In this document: one piece after another, positions 1 to 14,867 of the stretch
How positions within the stretch are numbered: the stretch's first letter is position 1
Layout of the letters: the number at the start of each line of letters is the position of its first letter
Assembly: GCA_013396915.1 (NCBI GenBank)
Contig: VWZL01002834.1
Span: 1,138,508-1,202,507 of the forward strand
Source of the DNA: Stercorarius parasiticus
Taxonomy: Eukaryota; Chordata; Aves; Charadriiformes; Stercorariidae
Length of the DNA stretch: 64,000 bases
Direction: 5' to 3'
Notes under the pieces: generated by a model
Told to the model about the DNA's origin: nothing
Databases searched by the model: none
What the model saw: only the letters and a program-made list of their open reading frames with translations
Position numbers and translations under genes: made by a program

Positions 1-3000
1 GCTTAAACCAGTGTAGCAAATGGTTTGCAATGAACTGTTTGCCTCCATAATGTACCTTGATAAACCAACTTCTCTCTTTACCCATTTTGAAAGTTATTTC
101 AGAACAGTATTTGGAAGTAATAATTTTGTTCTTTGTACCCGTCAGAACTTGCTTTGTAAACACCTTGCTTTCTATGCTTCTGATTAGGTGCACATTTGCC
201 CTTCATCAGTGGCATAGTATCTTCATTTCTGATGCAATTCTAAAGCACTTCTCACAGAGGAAAGCAAGCAAACACACACTTAACCACCTCCACTGAAATC
301 AACCTAAGAATTTAAAACTAAGCATTTGTGCGAACACCACCTTAAATAAAAACTGACATAATCCTGTATACCCATGTTATCAAGAATTGGGATCTAAAGG
401 CTTCTCATTACATAAACACAATCTTAAAATTCATTAACTCTTATCTATAAAGACATTTTATGAAAATGAGTAAACATCCAAAATTTTTCTATACAGTTTA
501 ACTTGGGGAATGTCTTTGCCATTTCAAACATTTTATATTTGGAAGAAGAGACTAGGTAATGTGCATTTTTGTTGTTGTTGTTTAAACAGAACTTAAAATG
601 GCCTCCTGAAAAGTATTCCCTTGGGATTTTGCACAAAGTGATCCTCAGATAGTCATTTATCTCTTTTGCTGGAAATACTCTATTTGCTACACTTTCTGTG
701 GGAATGAGTAAGTATCTTCCTTCTAGAGTCACAGGCTTTGTAATTCTGAGAGAAATCAACTTATTTCCAGGCAGATGATGCACAGAGGTTCATGAGGGCT
801 TCTGCTGTGAGAAGGCAGCCTGTCTGCACGGTAATGGACTAATCTACTGTACTGCGGTGCAGTTTCCTGAACTGACACCCCTATAAAGTCTGTTCTCACA
901 GCTAATGAGATAGGATTATGCAGCTCTGCATTTATTAACAGCATACAATTGTATTTCATATGCTGAATTTTCATCCCTAAATTTGATATCCAAGTGTTCC
1001 ATGACAAATTGACAGCATCTCAATTTTGCGGGCTTTTTTAGCATCTTTTGTTACAATTTGTATTTGCATAAAACAGTTTATTCAATTTGATGCCCTGACA
1101 GTAAAACACACATATTCCCTATTAGAAGAACAGGATCTAGAATATTGACAGTATCCTTGATCCTTTTTGCCCTTTTCCTGTAACACATCACTGTTCCTGG
1201 GGCTTTTTGATTCCTTTATATTACATGTTGCTGAAAAGTAGATTCTTGGACCATGCTGTGTGGAAACATATGTAAAAAGAATATCTGACAGGTGACATTC
1301 GTGCTCATTACTCAAATGGGGACTTTAAAACAGGAAAGATTATGTATGTATACCACCAGATAAGCATTTATACTTTTAAGATGCCTACCCAAATATAGCT
1401 GGGATCTTACAGAAGTAGGAGTGGTCTCTATGACAAAAATAAGCACAGAATATTGACTGTAACAGATTAATGTTTTATTGGTTTTACTACTACAGTAACA
1501 AGAGCAATTAGTCTTCTCATACAGCATGACCATTTGCCTGTTCCTAGGCTCACAGTTTGAAAGGATACAGAGAAAATCCCGTTCAGGTGGAAGTACAGGA
1601 TAAACCACTGCCCTGAAAAATTTCCCAGGACACTGAAACCAATCCATGATTCACAGGGATAACATCCAAGCTTCATTAGAAGGACAAGTCACCCTAACGT
1701 ATTCATCTGTTGGACTGAAATATTTATATGACCCAGTATCTAGTGATTCTAAGAGATACTCATGAAGACAGGATGAGTATTTTAAATATTAACCTGCAAA
1801 GTTAATGTTTGTAAAAACAGTAACTATTTTGACATTTAAATTATAAGGGTCATACAGCAGGAAGGAACCCTATCAGCTAGGCCATCTCCTGAACTCAAGG
1901 CAGGTTTAGCAGTTCCACTGTTTAGAACTCTCCTATTATGGATACTGTATACTGTCTCCCCCAGTGAATCCATTAGAGGGGCTTCTGTATCCTCCCAAGA
2001 TAAAGTTTTAATCTGCATCTATCCTGAATCTTTACTCATAAGATCTAGGTTCATGCTTCTTGACATAAGCACTACAGAGATGTGGGAATAGCTGGTGCCT
2101 TTTCAGCTTGAAACATTCTTTTAAATACCTCAAGATGCTTAAATTCTCCTATGCTTTACTCCGCCTTAAGTCTTTTTTCTTTAGGCTAAAGAAACTCCAT
2201 TAACTATCTTTGAAGAATTATAGAAAATGCAGGCAGAGATAACTATTCATACGCTCTCCTCTGGACCCTCTCTCCCAATGGTTTGCATCCATTCTGATTT
2301 TTTCTTCCCCTCAAACTGGGAATACAACTCTAAGCCAAGTCAGAAGGATTATTGTATATAACTTATGTCTTACAAATGCTACCACTATGTACATAATGCA
2401 GCAGAACAGCATGGTATTTTTGACTGCTCTTCAGCTTTGGAGCTTCAACTACCAGATCTTTTTGTTTAAGTGTTTGATAAATTCCACCTGCAATGTACAC
2501 TTCTGACAGAACTGTGGCTTTGATTTTTAGACCACTTCTCCAATTTGTCATGACTTTTTTTTTCAGTTAAAAAACCTTCCCTCCAACCTCTCCTGTTCTT
2601 CCCGGCTGCATACTTCTGTCAAATGTAGTAAGTATACTTTCTACTCTATTATTTGAAGCACTAATGAAGATATAAAGCCATACAAACCTCTGGACAGTCC
2701 CCCTGGAAAAACTGACTAATTCCAATTCAGTAGCATATCATTGAGAACTACTCTCTGTGAACAGAGTATCCAGCCAGGCTTGCATGAATTCTGCAGTAGT
2801 TTTTCAAGACCATTGTGAGAAAGAAAAATCAGATTACAGCAAAGACTTACTAAATTCAAAATAATACAAAGCGATGGAGGCACGTGCAGGTGCAAAATGA
2901 ATAAAATGAGATATTCCACATATTGTTGTGCACTTGACAGACGTGTGAAGCTTATAAATCTGTATGTCAGCTGGGCTATCTTAAGACAGAAGGTGTCATG

Positions 3001-5506
3001 TCTGAGGGTGTATTTGTTTAAGAGAAAAGACTGCTTCTACAGCTTCAGACCTTATGATGTCATTTGTCTTATTCTTGTTAAGACAAAGTAGTTGACAGTA
3101 AAAAGAAAAACTATCAGACTTTTTCTTTCTTCATACTTAACTTACTAATTATAAAGATGGTCATATCTGCACCTTATGATTTCTACTGCACAAACAACAT
3201 AAGCATTTTTCAGGAAAGCTTTAACAGCTTACATGGGACAACACAGTAAGAGAAAATTAAAGAATGTACGTTTTATTTATCTAGCTTTTTCCAAAGAGCA
3301 CTTTCTTTCACAGTTGTGGAAAACTGGGTCTGGCACACACAATTACCTATACATCAGCAACCAAACAAGATCAAAGCAAGATCTTATCTTCTGAGTGACC
3401 TGTGTTACCTTTCAAAGCTTGATATCCATTTAGTTTTAAATGTAACTGAAAACCAATAAGCTTTACTAAAATTCCCAAAAGTATCAAAATAAAGCTTCCA
3501 TGCTGCAAACACTCACGTGTGTAAACTCAAGATGCAAACAAGGTTATAACTTTTAGTAGGATTATAAATATACCTAAAGTAAAGCATATGAAACTTTATT
3601 TGAAGGCTTAAATAAATAACTCAGATGGCTAATTTACAACCTTGTTAAACCAACGTAAATTTGGACTGCTGCCAAATGAGGCAGTCCTATTATCAGCTTC
3701 TGACTCTGATTGTACTCTAGAGGTTTGTCAGGTTGGATCTGTGGTGCATGATGATTTAAACCCAAATCAGTCCCCTGAACTGACTGCACAACCACAAAAG
3801 TATCAGCACGAGAGAGGCAGCAAAAAGGCTACAACAGACCTGTTTGGCAGCAACCCTATTGTATAGTTATTTCAAGTAATCATGTAACTGCAACCACACC
3901 AAAAAATAAGTCACCTTATTTGACTTTGGTTCAGCATTTTTTTCCAAAACATGACTAAAAAGGTACAGTAAAACATCACTCAAAACAAAGTGCCATGTCA
4001 TAGAAACAAAATCTTTTTTCCTCTTTCTTTACCTTCCAAGTTAATAATGAATTGTCTGTTTGCATTTTGAAGTGATTTATGTTGCATTACCTAATCTAAA
4101 AATTATATTGAAGAGCACACAAGTGAAAAGATGAGTATAAGTACACTCTCAAAAGATAAGTGATGAAGATAAAAAGTACTGCATATTAAAAAAAAATTAA
4201 TACAAACATGAATCAAGAAAAAAATTCACTGAAGTAAAACACAACCTGAACTGTGATATAATCTATCATACAAGTAACTGCAAAATACTCAAGTATTCTA
4301 CTTTTGCCTGGTAAAAGTATCTATGGAATGGTTTAAATTCTATCAGTATTACTAAGTACTCCCCATAATATCAATCTAAGATAAAGAAGTGATTTCACAT
4401 TATTAAGAAAACAAAGAAGGCAGCACACATTTAAAGGCTGAAATCCTAAGTGATTTGACTGTTTATTCTTACCGTAACTGTCCTCTACACCTTTCTTTGC
4501 AGGGAGTTCCAGTGAGATCTACAAGATCAGTCTAGAATTATAGCACTTCAAAGCTGAACTGAAGATAAAGTTTTAAGAGCTGCTCAAGGCCAATCATTGA
4601 ACCAGTAATCTAATAGGAGTGAGAAGAATTATCTCAAGAACCTCATGTGTCACTAAGCTCTGCTCAGCACAATAACAAGTAACATGTATATTAAAATTAT
4701 CAGACACCTTAAGTATAGCTTCTCTCCCATTCTGTCCCCATTGTGACTACTTTAAATAGAACTAAAATACATTTGTACCTCCATAGAAGTACAAATATTC
4801 TTTCTTTCTCTTACACATAACTTGTTTTTCTAATAAAACAGGTTAAAGATTTATCAACTTTATTCCTCCTTTCTAGACCATTCCCTCATTTCTCAACAGA
4901 CAATGTAATAAAAGTCTGGGGGTAGTCTTCTCAGCACTTTATTAACTATCCTCCTGATCTGTGCAACACTTCATCTGCTCTAATTTAAATTAATTCTGCG
5001 TGCTTTAATTTAGGATTAGATTATCCATCACAATCCAGCCTTGGAGAAGACTGGTGCAGTTGTGAATACTTACAAAACAGTAACAAAAGGTAATTATTTT
5101 CCATCAGACTCATTACTTTCCATTTCAAACACCAAAGACACAAAATGTAGTTGCCCAGCCTCCAGACAGCTCTGGGTCCCATTTCACCTCCTGTTTTCAT
5201 TGTGTACATATCTAAACAATTTGCTCGTTTTTCATCCTTATACGTTCTTCACATAAGATCACCTCAGCACTGATCTTTGATAAACTCTACATACTGTCAG
5301 AAACCAGATTGAAAGGTAAACCTTCAACACTTCTGTAAGAGGGGAAGAGAAAGGAGAGAAAAAACAAACACAGCAAACTTAGACAGGAACGAGAGGGGTC
5401 CAGGATCAGCTAATAAACTGAATTCAGGTTGCAACTTGACATGAGGCTAGTCTGCTAATAACTCCCAATTCCTCACAAAACACTGTGCTCCACACAAGGT
5501 CAAAAT

Positions 5507-5521
5507 AAAAAAAAAAAAAAA
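5507..5521. repeat. A15 run
   Basis: A mononucleotide run next to a G-rich purine block (runs of 6, 3 and 5 G at 5,529-5,548). No element body is attached. Confidence 0.9.
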
Positions 5522-7169
5522 CTACAGAGGGGGGAGGGAAATAGGGGGAAAGGAGAAGCAGAAAAAGAGAAATTCCTCACTCCTCCTAAAGTACTGAGTA
5601 GGAAGTTTACTTGGCTCCAGAGACAGAAAGCCACTGCTTCCCTTGCTAATGGCCTGCTTTGTGTAGTCTGTCTGCTTTATCAACTTCTGAGACCAAATCA
5701 GTGCAAGAAATGTCTTAATATAAATTACAGCAGAGAAGGGGCACTCAGCTTGCACAGGCCCACCACTCCTTTCACATAATACAGAACAAAATTGCTTTCA
5801 CTTAAGTTTAGTGAGGCATTTGGCCCTGACTTCATTCTTTCAGGTTTTACTGATGACCAAATTTTTCTTTACTACCTCTTTTCCATTCCATCTGCACCAC
5901 CTCTTTTTATTTCATTATTTTTGCTGTCTTCACCTCCTCCCTAAGCGTAACTTCCTGAAGTGACTTGCTTGCTACTCTGTTCTTTCTTCTTTCCGTATTT
6001 ACTTCTTCACCTTTCAGATCACTGCCTTCTCTTTTTTCCGAAGTTACTGATAATACCACTTTTAACTGAATAATACAGGCAGTATACATAATATCATACA
6101 TTTTCACAGAGGTGCATGTTTAAATGCTTTACTGAATGCTTTTACAGATTACTAAGCTCTATACTAAATTTTAAAATCAAGACTCTAACAGTTAAAAATA
6201 CTGACACCTCACTGGCCTCTAGGCAGAGGAAAATAAAGTTGCTGTTCTTTGTCATAAGTGAAAGCAGTTAACCGTTTCTTAGGTGAGTTCAAGCCACTAT
6301 TTATGATGTGTGCATTCATCCACAACCAATGCTGACTCAAGACTTGTACAACTACCAAGTAAAAATACGAACATCACCTTTGATTTAGATCTAGTATAGC
6401 TATTAAATGACTTTGAAACTGATGACAGTGAGCCGTTTCAGAATGAGACGCTGAATCAAGTCATTACAAAAACAGCTTACCAAAGCATAACTCACTGCTG
6501 TCCTCTCTTCTCTTCCACCTTAGTCTATGTGGATACATAGACTGTCAGAATAGAAGACCAAGAGGCAACGAGAAAAAAATTCAAAGTATATTTCATAGCA
6601 AAACACTGCATCATTACATGAAGTAGCACCAACCTCCAGACAAGTACAATTCTGAAACCTTAAAAAGATGAAAAGCTCTTTCAGGAACATGTAACACATT
6701 TTCCTTTTAAGTGATGTTTAGAACAGGGTAATTAGGTCTTTATGGGAAAATTTCTTATTTCAGTCAAGAAAGATTGTTTTATACATGTGCATACAGACCA
6801 GTTAATGCACTTTCTAAAGCCATAATTTTTCATACTTTACAAAACACCCAAGGTCTCATTCACTTGAAATTTAAGATTCAGAACTTTATCTCCAGCCTCT
6901 TCAGAACACTGACGGCAGCACACTATGAGATACGGAAGAACAGAAGATCTACACATGGAATACTCAGCAAGAATATCCCTTAATCAAATTCTGTGCATGG
7001 GCAAGTGAAGTTAAAAGCCAAACACATGAACACAAGATACTTAACTACTTTGTCTAACTTTATAGAAAGACTGAAGCTCTCTATGCTGGCTTCTTAAAAC
7101 ATGCTACAGTGCCAGCATGCCCTGTCTCCTTAAGGGCCTCCAAAACCAAAATGTTCTAATAACCCCATA

Positions 7170-7239
7170 TTAAAATAAAGAAATAATCAAACAAATTAAA
7201 ATAATAATAAATACTAAGAATGCATCAATAAATAAATAG
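7170..7239. repeat. AT-rich low-complexity block
   Basis: Degenerate TAAA, AATA and ATAA units in tandem; ordinary low-complexity DNA. Confidence 0.7.
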
Positions 7240-8791
7240 GAAAGATGCATCCTTGAATTGCCTAGTCAAAAGTTTTCAAAACAAGTAACTTGAAGTGGCA
7301 AAGAAAACCTCATAGAGTATGATTTCTGAAAAAACGTCTGCTCCTTGGTGGAAGTGGCGTTGATTGACTGGGCTTAAAAAGCACTACGCATGTCAGTGAA
7401 ACCCTACACTTATTTCAAAAATTAAAAAAATGTGTTGTGTGCACAGTTTAACGAGTATGGTCTGAATGTAAACTTATTTTGCTTATGAAATGAGCTTGAG
7501 ATCTGACTGCCATGGCTATGTAGACTTGTTTCTACTTTCAAAGACTTTGAACCTTCATTCAGTAAGTAAATGTCTATTATCTCTTAACACATTTGGTTAG
7601 ATGCATGTCAGTGCCAAATAAAGAAAGGCAGATAAGTAACAGTTTCAAAAGGGCAGACTGATGGAAAGCTTAAATGATGACATCTGCTCCTGTACATTCC
7701 TGAAAGAAGAAATTTATGGAGAGCAGAAGAGTTTCATTTCACAGTGTTTTAACAAAAGGGATCAAGTAAAACAAAATACACCATGGTCTTGCACACACAG
7801 TGGGGAAAGACTTTAAAGTTATCCCAGTTCAAGGAATTTGGTTAGACAATTAAAACAGTTAAATCTGTCAACAACTTCCAACGGAATGGGCACAGCAATT
7901 GACATTTTATCAATCAAGACGAAAATAAACATTTCTGTTTCTCAATTTCTCTAACATTTTATGTGGAGGGGAAATTTTTCAAAGTACTGTCTGTATCAAG
8001 GGCATGCGTGTAAGCATGGATACTCAAGGGCAGTGCAAGAGCTCAGGGACAGCACCAGAACAGGTAAAATTCAGGTAAGTAGGCCAAGTGACCAAGATAG
8101 CTGTGAAGAAATGTGGGTGCACAAGCGGATTTGACATTTCAGTTGTGTCTGGGGGTCTTGTGGTGGTTTCTTATCTGGGGGTCAACACTCAACAGAAAAA
8201 GGGAAGTTTTCAACTGGCAACATAAATGACAAGGAAGGACTGGTGAAATTAGCTTAAATAATAAAGGCATCAGCAGTATATTACATGAACTGGTCCTAAT
8301 CCAGCAAAATAACCAAACATAATGCAACCACAACATTTTCTGAGAATTACAGACATGATACACTGAGGGCAGCTGACAGTCCTCAAAAGTTAACAGGAAT
8401 CAGCAAATAGCGAAGGGGCAAAACCACCTTATTACGAAAAGAGAGAAGAGGTTTTTCAGAAAACAAAACCTTTCTAACAAATGAAGTGACTAAAATTTCT
8501 GCTGTTGTTCTTTTTCACCTTGAAGTTCACCTTCATACAAAAGTGTAAAAACATGTGAAATATGAAGTAGGAAAAAAATGTAAGTTTGCACACGGAATTA
8601 AGATCCTCTTGAAATATAGCACACCAGCTAACATTGGTTTTTTCCTTCCAGACCATCAATGGTAATACTTCACTTTCAGGTAAGCCTATTCTTACATGCA
8701 GAGTCCACCAATTTGAGTAGCTTCATTTATTAATCAGCTATGCGAAGTCTTGTTTAAGGGATTTGACTTTGATGAAAATGTATCTTATCTC

Positions 8792-8807
8792 AAAAAAAAA
8801 AAAAAAA
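8792..8807. repeat. A16 run
   Basis: A mononucleotide run. No retroposed gene or SINE is recognisable immediately to its left. Confidence 0.9.
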
Positions 8808-10025
8808 GAAAAAAGTGAGTCTTCATCCATCCTGTTCTTATTCACACAAGCACTCAAATGCAATCTTAAAATTCAGGACCTGCTATATTGGTAAACTGGA
8901 GTTTACCTAATATTAATACAGGTACCGATTCCCAGATAAGGAAATACCCCACTGAAAATGACTTGCAGCCTTATAAATATGCATGGTAATACTGTCTGAA
9001 ATGTCTCAAATCACAAGCTATACAACTTTCCATTCAACATTAGAAATTTATCTGACCATCTAATTGCCAAATTCTTTCTCATGAATGTAGGTGTGAAAGA
9101 ATTCGTCTTACAAGCATGGTTCCTGTATGAAACTTTAGCATAAAAGTCACAACTGAATTAAGATACAGCTACAGAAATGTTCAAGGTATGTGCACGTGGG
9201 TATCACAGAAAATTTTCTTCAGCGTTGTCTGGTCACTGTTGACCCATACTATAATTTGAGAGGGACAGCTTTGTGGAAAATAGATGAGAATCAAATCACA
9301 TGCAATTTTGAAAGCCTTATAAGAAGGTCTACCAATCTACATGGCAAAACTTTTGCCAACCTCTGATCTATAGTTCTCTCTACAGAGAATAAAAGACCCT
9401 TTGTATTAATTTTATCTGGATTCTCTCAGCAATGTTTAAAACTTGGGTTTCTTGATGTAAATTCAGATGATGTGTTATAGAACAGTCAATACCTATAATA
9501 GGAGCAGTATTTAGAAAAGCTCTTGATTGGGGAGTAATTCACAACAGAGTTCAGGTAGTGCTACTTTCTCTTGGTGTACTTTGGTCCAAATTCAACATTA
9601 TAAAAACTGCCTTATTTTTGACCACTTTTGCTCAAAATTTATGTGTCTTCATGAGGCATGAAATTCTGATTTCATTGCCCTATTATTCACTAAATAACCT
9701 TATGAGGAGAAAATATGGTTTTGGTAACTGCACTTGTGTACAATTTTCTGTATTGGGTCCCATCCTCTCTGTCTCCAGATAATCCACATAGAATAACTGT
9801 CTGCCACTGCTACCAGCTGAAGGTATTTAGATGCCTAAATATATAGCCAGGTACCTCAGTAGGATTTGTAATGCACTTGGTTACAACTTTAGATGTATAA
9901 TTACCCTTAAAAATCGTGATATGTTACTATAAGGGATAGTGTTTTCTGCCTTTGTGCATTCATGTCACTAGCTCGGTTTCTGCTAATGGGAAATCTGCCC
10001 TTCAGTTTTTAGAAGGCAGAGATGC

Positions 10026-10031
10026 TTTATT
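10026..10031 (-). terminator. Polyadenylation signal AATAAA
   Basis: A canonical AATAAA on the minus strand lies 59 bases past the TGA of the candidate last exon, predicting cleavage around 10,005-10,015. The hexamer is common in AT-rich DNA, so its value comes mainly from its position. Confidence 0.35.
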
Positions 10032-10089
10032 GTAACAGATATAGATAAACAAAAAGAAGAAAATGGTTATTTTTAAATTAAATACCCTT

Positions 10090-10198
10090 TCATCTAGTGA
10101 ACATCATAGAACGTTGAAGATCTGCTTCTGAATATTGCTTAAGCACATGCTGGTTTTTATCTCTGATATCTTTTGTTAGTTCCTCTGTGTTTTTTCTC
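10090..10198 (-). CDS. Candidate last coding exon with stop
   Basis: The acceptor TCTTTCTTTATGTTAG is pyrimidine-rich. The exon opens with the third base of Arg93 and then encodes residues 94-128, starting R-K-N-T-E-E-L-T-K and ending R-S-M-M-F-T-R, before a TGA at 10,092-10,090. The segment is strongly charged and has heptad-like spacing of hydrophobic residues, suggesting a helix or short coiled coil. The frame stays open upstream of the acceptor back to an ATG at 10,284, so an exon starting at CTCCTTTAG, or an independent short ORF, are alternatives. An AATAAA lies 59 bases downstream. Confidence 0.38.
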
Positions 10199-13100
10199 CT
10201 AACATAAAGAAAGATATCAAGTTCTAAAGGAGAGACAATGGGAACTGTTGTTCTGTGGTGACGTTCAATAAGAACCTCTAACATTGAGTTATGGAAAGAC
10301 AGGCCTCTCTCTTCAGTTCTTTCTCACTATCAGCAAATGCCACAGCAGATTGAGTTACCACACCTCTAATGGTTTGCAGAACAAACTGCATAGAGTCTGT
10401 ACACACCGATGCTATAAATCTCACCTAGCAGACATTTGTTTGAAATCCATGAGAGTTCTCCTTCTTCCAATAATGTCTTGTATTCAGCAGTATTTGTATT
10501 TCATTATAGGTTTATAGCATTTACTAGTGATACTGTACAAGTAGACCTCTCTTGAAAACAATGACTTCAAAATTAACTGATAATCATTAAGTAATAATTA
10601 CTGAGTTCAAAAAAATCAGAAATAATTTGAAAAAATAATATTGTTTTTGACACTTTACAGAAATAGGAATGGATAAAGTAATAAAATGGTCTTATGAAAT
10701 CATCTTGCTGGAAGTATTGGGCCCATGTGTTTGAAATCTATATTCCACCAGAGCAGTGAAATGCCAGAGCAGTAACCTGGCAATCTGGCATTCACCTGCA
10801 CGCTCATGAATCATAAATATGAACTTCTGAAATGTCCTCTATTAGAAATGCCTGTCCCTTGGAGCCATTTATGGATTCAGAGAAAATGAGTTATGATTAT
10901 GAGTAACAGAGCGAAGAAAGACTGGAAGAACATCGTAAGTTGAAACAAAAGAATAAGTCAACATGGGGGGCAGAAGACTAATATTGGAACTAAGAACTCA
11001 AAGAAGAAAGAAATACTAAATAGGACAAAACTTGTACGCATGTGAAGAACAGAAGAAACCAATGCTAATGTCAATTAACAGAGCTATCCCAACAATTAAC
11101 AACACTGATTCTGCGGAAACATTGCTTCAGAATGAGGAACCCTTCTGGATACTGACCTAATCAAAGGGCAAAATTAAATGCAGTGTACGGTTTTCATACC
11201 AGGCTTTCATACCAGCCTTCAGCCAGGCTATGCTTGAACCTTTAACTCAATAACTAATGTTAATGCAGCTTTGAAATATAAAATCTACTTGAACAAAAAA
11301 AAGATATATGCAAGATAACGTGGCTCACTCCTGAAGAACCCTTAAACTCCATTCAGTTTCACTTTGTTGTTGTTCTTAAGGAGATGCACCTTCCATTCCA
11401 GCTATATTTCTTTACCACCCTCCTTCCAGAAGCAGAAGTCCTTTACATCAAACAAAAATATCAGAGAACTGTAGAAAGAGAAAATAACCTGCCATAGAAA
11501 TCTTAAACATTTTACTGTTGCCTGTTTTAACCTCTTGTTAGCGTTCTTTATGTAGGATTTTTGTAACATGCTGCATTTGATTAGAGGCCTTGTCAGATCA
11601 TGAACGTTTTATCAGATTAAAGGAATTTTCTCCCTTCTGCTAAATCTTACACTGCTAAATTTAGGTTATACTTGAGCAAGAATGAGGTATGTTAAAACTG
11701 CAATATTAAATTAAAGTAACTAACCACTGACGGTCTGCTGTATTCACTTATTGTAGCACAACATTTTCTAACCGAATTCAAGTTAAAGAAAAACAAGAAT
11801 ATTTACTTACACTAGAGAGAGAATATAAACTTACACCAGATAAAAGCTGTGTGGCAACCACTGACCGCACTGGATTTAAACCTTTTTGTGCCTGTTAGTA
11901 ACTGTTATATTTCTATTTTGTCTAGAAATTTTTCTGTTTCTTGGAATTCCTAAAGTTGCACTGAAATATGGAATGGTATGTGGCACAACCAGAGAATATA
12001 AGATCTCTTTCTCTCGCCAGTATAGGTTATGACTGAACCCTTGAATTAAACCTAAACAAATTAAAACAAGAGATAATTCCAATTACTGATTTGCACAACA
12101 ATGTGTGTTACATTCCACCTACCAGTTTGAGAATTCTAATTGTGCACCTAGCACAGGTTCTGCTAAGTATGGACACACTAGTTTTTGTTCCTCTCTGTCA
12201 AGAGCCATCCCCTGCCTCCATTCTAAGAACATTCCTCTTCCTAGACTTCTGCCCCTTTTCTATGCTTATCAGCCTCCTCTGTTTCTATGTATATATTTCT
12301 TCACTGTAGATTACGGGATTCTGCAAGGATCAGATTTTTTGTACGGTTTTTCATTCCTAATCCATTTTCCTGTCCCTTCACTTTTCTAGGCCTGTATCTA
12401 CTAGCTAGTGTACTTGCTCTTTGTTGATTACCAAGTAATTCTACGTTAACCTTCCTTACAAACTAAATAAGTACTTTTAAGACTCATTTTCCTCAAGATA
12501 AATTTTGATAACCTTAATATATAAAAATATCACGCTTTGCTAATAAAATTCAAATGCTTCCAAAACCACTTTCTATTCATGTGAGTTTTACACTACAATC
12601 ACAAATTCACAAACTACCATATATTCCTTTCATTTTCTACAGCCAGATGGAGTTGTTTCCCATGTACTTATTTAATGAATTTCACTGTTAATTAGAATAG
12701 TTAATTAGAACAGTGGTGATCAATAAACATTTCGGATATTTACGGAGCAAGCATTATGAAGAACAGTCACAGACTAAAAGGACAGAGGGAGGGAAGAGAC
12801 TGTAAGATTTTTATTAGCTTAATTAGCAATGGTTTCATAACCTTCACAGAACATAAGCGTTGCTAGTACCTAGTGATTTACTTGCCCCCTACCCCTCCCA
12901 GTAACTATCCTACCCTCGTAAGCAAAGTTCACAAAGATTTTTTGAATTTTAGAACAGACACATAAGGACTTATGGTTTGGGGGAAGTTCAGAATCCAAAT
13001 CAAAGTCAGAAACAAGTGTAACCCCTACATTTGCATAAATACAAAAGCTCCAGATGTAGAATGCTATCAAAAATTTGACTGGGATCCAAATTTCACATTT

Positions 13101-14867
13101 TGTACTATTTCTTTTTAATGGAACAATCAAAACTCAGGCAGTGAGTGCAACAGGTGCCTGGACATACTGGATGGAAAATGCAAGTGATAGAGGACTCTTG
13201 ATGTGCTCAGATTGTGAATCTGCTGGGTACATGCAAATCAAGTGTACTACACTGGCTCGGCAGGGCTGTGGTACACACATCAAATCCCATGCATCTTAGC
13301 CTGTTACTTGTAATAGATCTGTGATTTTCCCAGCTTGAACATCTTCATATATTCCAACCAAATCAAAACAGACTGGCTATAACAGCAAACATTGTTAAAC
13401 TCGAAGTGGGATGAGGGCAAGAGAAGATCTCATTGCAGATGGCTAAGTAGTTTGGATGTATTCAAAACTACTGGTGTCACTAAGTGGTCAAATACCTAAT
13501 TACTGTTTGCTTGCATGCATGATATAAATTATAAACAGTTTTATAAAAATTGTTTGACTCGATGACCAGCTGCAGAAATACTAAGAAATTCAGAGGAAAG
13601 TAAATTACACCATAGGACATTTTTAAATTCTGGGAAACAATAAGCTAATTCATAGATCAAATGTTTATTTTATCCAGCCACCCAAAATAGTACACGTGGA
13701 GGTTTCTTCTCATAAGCAGTTCTGAGCCTGAGTTATTCACTCACTGAGACTCAATGAGACTGAGTTATTCACAATAAGGTGCATCAGTACTCTTACCACC
13801 CACACTTTAGAATCATGTCTTTATGCTCAATTAGCAATCTGCAATTCTTAAATAAAGATAAACAATTTAATCCTGCATATTTCCAGATTCTCATATCCAT
13901 TCTGATCACTGATTCCTGTAAATACTCTGTTCACAATTTCTACACAGCATCCTCTTTGACCTGGTTGATTATGTGGTATTTCATATGAAAATAAAGCATC
14001 TGCATTATTAAGCTATCTACTATCACAATTGGATTAGAAGCACAAAAGAAACAAGTGATTTTGGGAAAACAGGAATTAAAAAAAAAACAAACCATCACAC
14101 TTCCACACTTTTTCCTCTTCTAACATTAACATGAAACTGCACTTTGAGAATGAGCTGTCACTTACTGACATGAAACTTGTGGATTCCTAAGGGTAGCAAG
14201 CATAATTGTTCATTCTTTCAGTGCAGGTTGCCTTAAATCCATTTCTTTGCAAAAAAAATGCAAGATCAAGAATCACATTAATTCCAAGAAATCAGCAGAG
14301 AATTAAGACACAGCTGTATTTTTGTGCAAGAATTTCAGTGTCAACTCCAAAAAGATGAAAGAAACAGATCTTTAAGTAAAAGGGATTAGAACAGTAACTT
14401 ATAAATAAACAATTATATAACTAGGACCTAATACAAACTACTTAGAAAAAAATAATTCTATAGCTTAAGTTTTCTATTCTCAAACCTTTTATCTGGTTTC
14501 ACTTAATTCAAGCTCAGACTCTACTCCAAATGGTATACTGCAGGTTTCATACTGAGTATAAAGCACAAGCCTGCAAAGCCGTCCTGAAGGCATGAGGCTT
14601 TCGGTTATGGCAGCTGGTGTAACTGGCACATAAACCATGATGGACATCTTTTAGCTCACTATCAAGGAGGAGCAAAATATAGTTTAATGCAGCTTTAGCA
14701 CTGTTTCCTCAAGGAACAGAGATTTGATTTCCAAAGCCATGTTTCTACCAATTCTACCAGTAATTTCGTTCTTCACAAAAAATAAACCTCCAACCGAGCA
14801 TTTAATTTTTTTCTTCTAGTAAACCTCGATGTCCTGAAATTCAGTCCGTACGGAGTGCAATGCAAGT

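Larger units (their letters stand above)
1..10009. other. Non-coding flank, no supported gene
   Basis: This AT-rich stretch lies downstream of the last exon of the candidate minus-strand gene. Several open stretches of 60-110 codons occur on the minus strand between 445 and 2,551, some with protein-like composition. None has a convincing pair of splice sites, a polyadenylation signal or a recognisable domain, so I do not call them. The remainder holds A/T runs, a purine-rich block near 5,340-5,580 and an AT-rich low-complexity block near 7,170-7,240. I see no CR1 copy, tRNA-like or other RNA gene here. Confidence 0.5.

Noticed and set aside
445..2551. Run of minus-strand open frames of 60-110 codons, including a protein-like one at 2,363-2,551
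   Set aside because: No acceptor and donor pairs link them, the frames conflict and no polyadenylation signal is well placed. They could be part of a 3' UTR or decayed element, but I cannot support a gene.
8658..8686. Plus-strand 28-nt segment with a good acceptor (branch-like CTAAC, TTTTTTCCTTCCAG) and GTAAGC donor
   Set aside because: No neighbouring plus-strand exon was found, and a segment this short carries no coding information.
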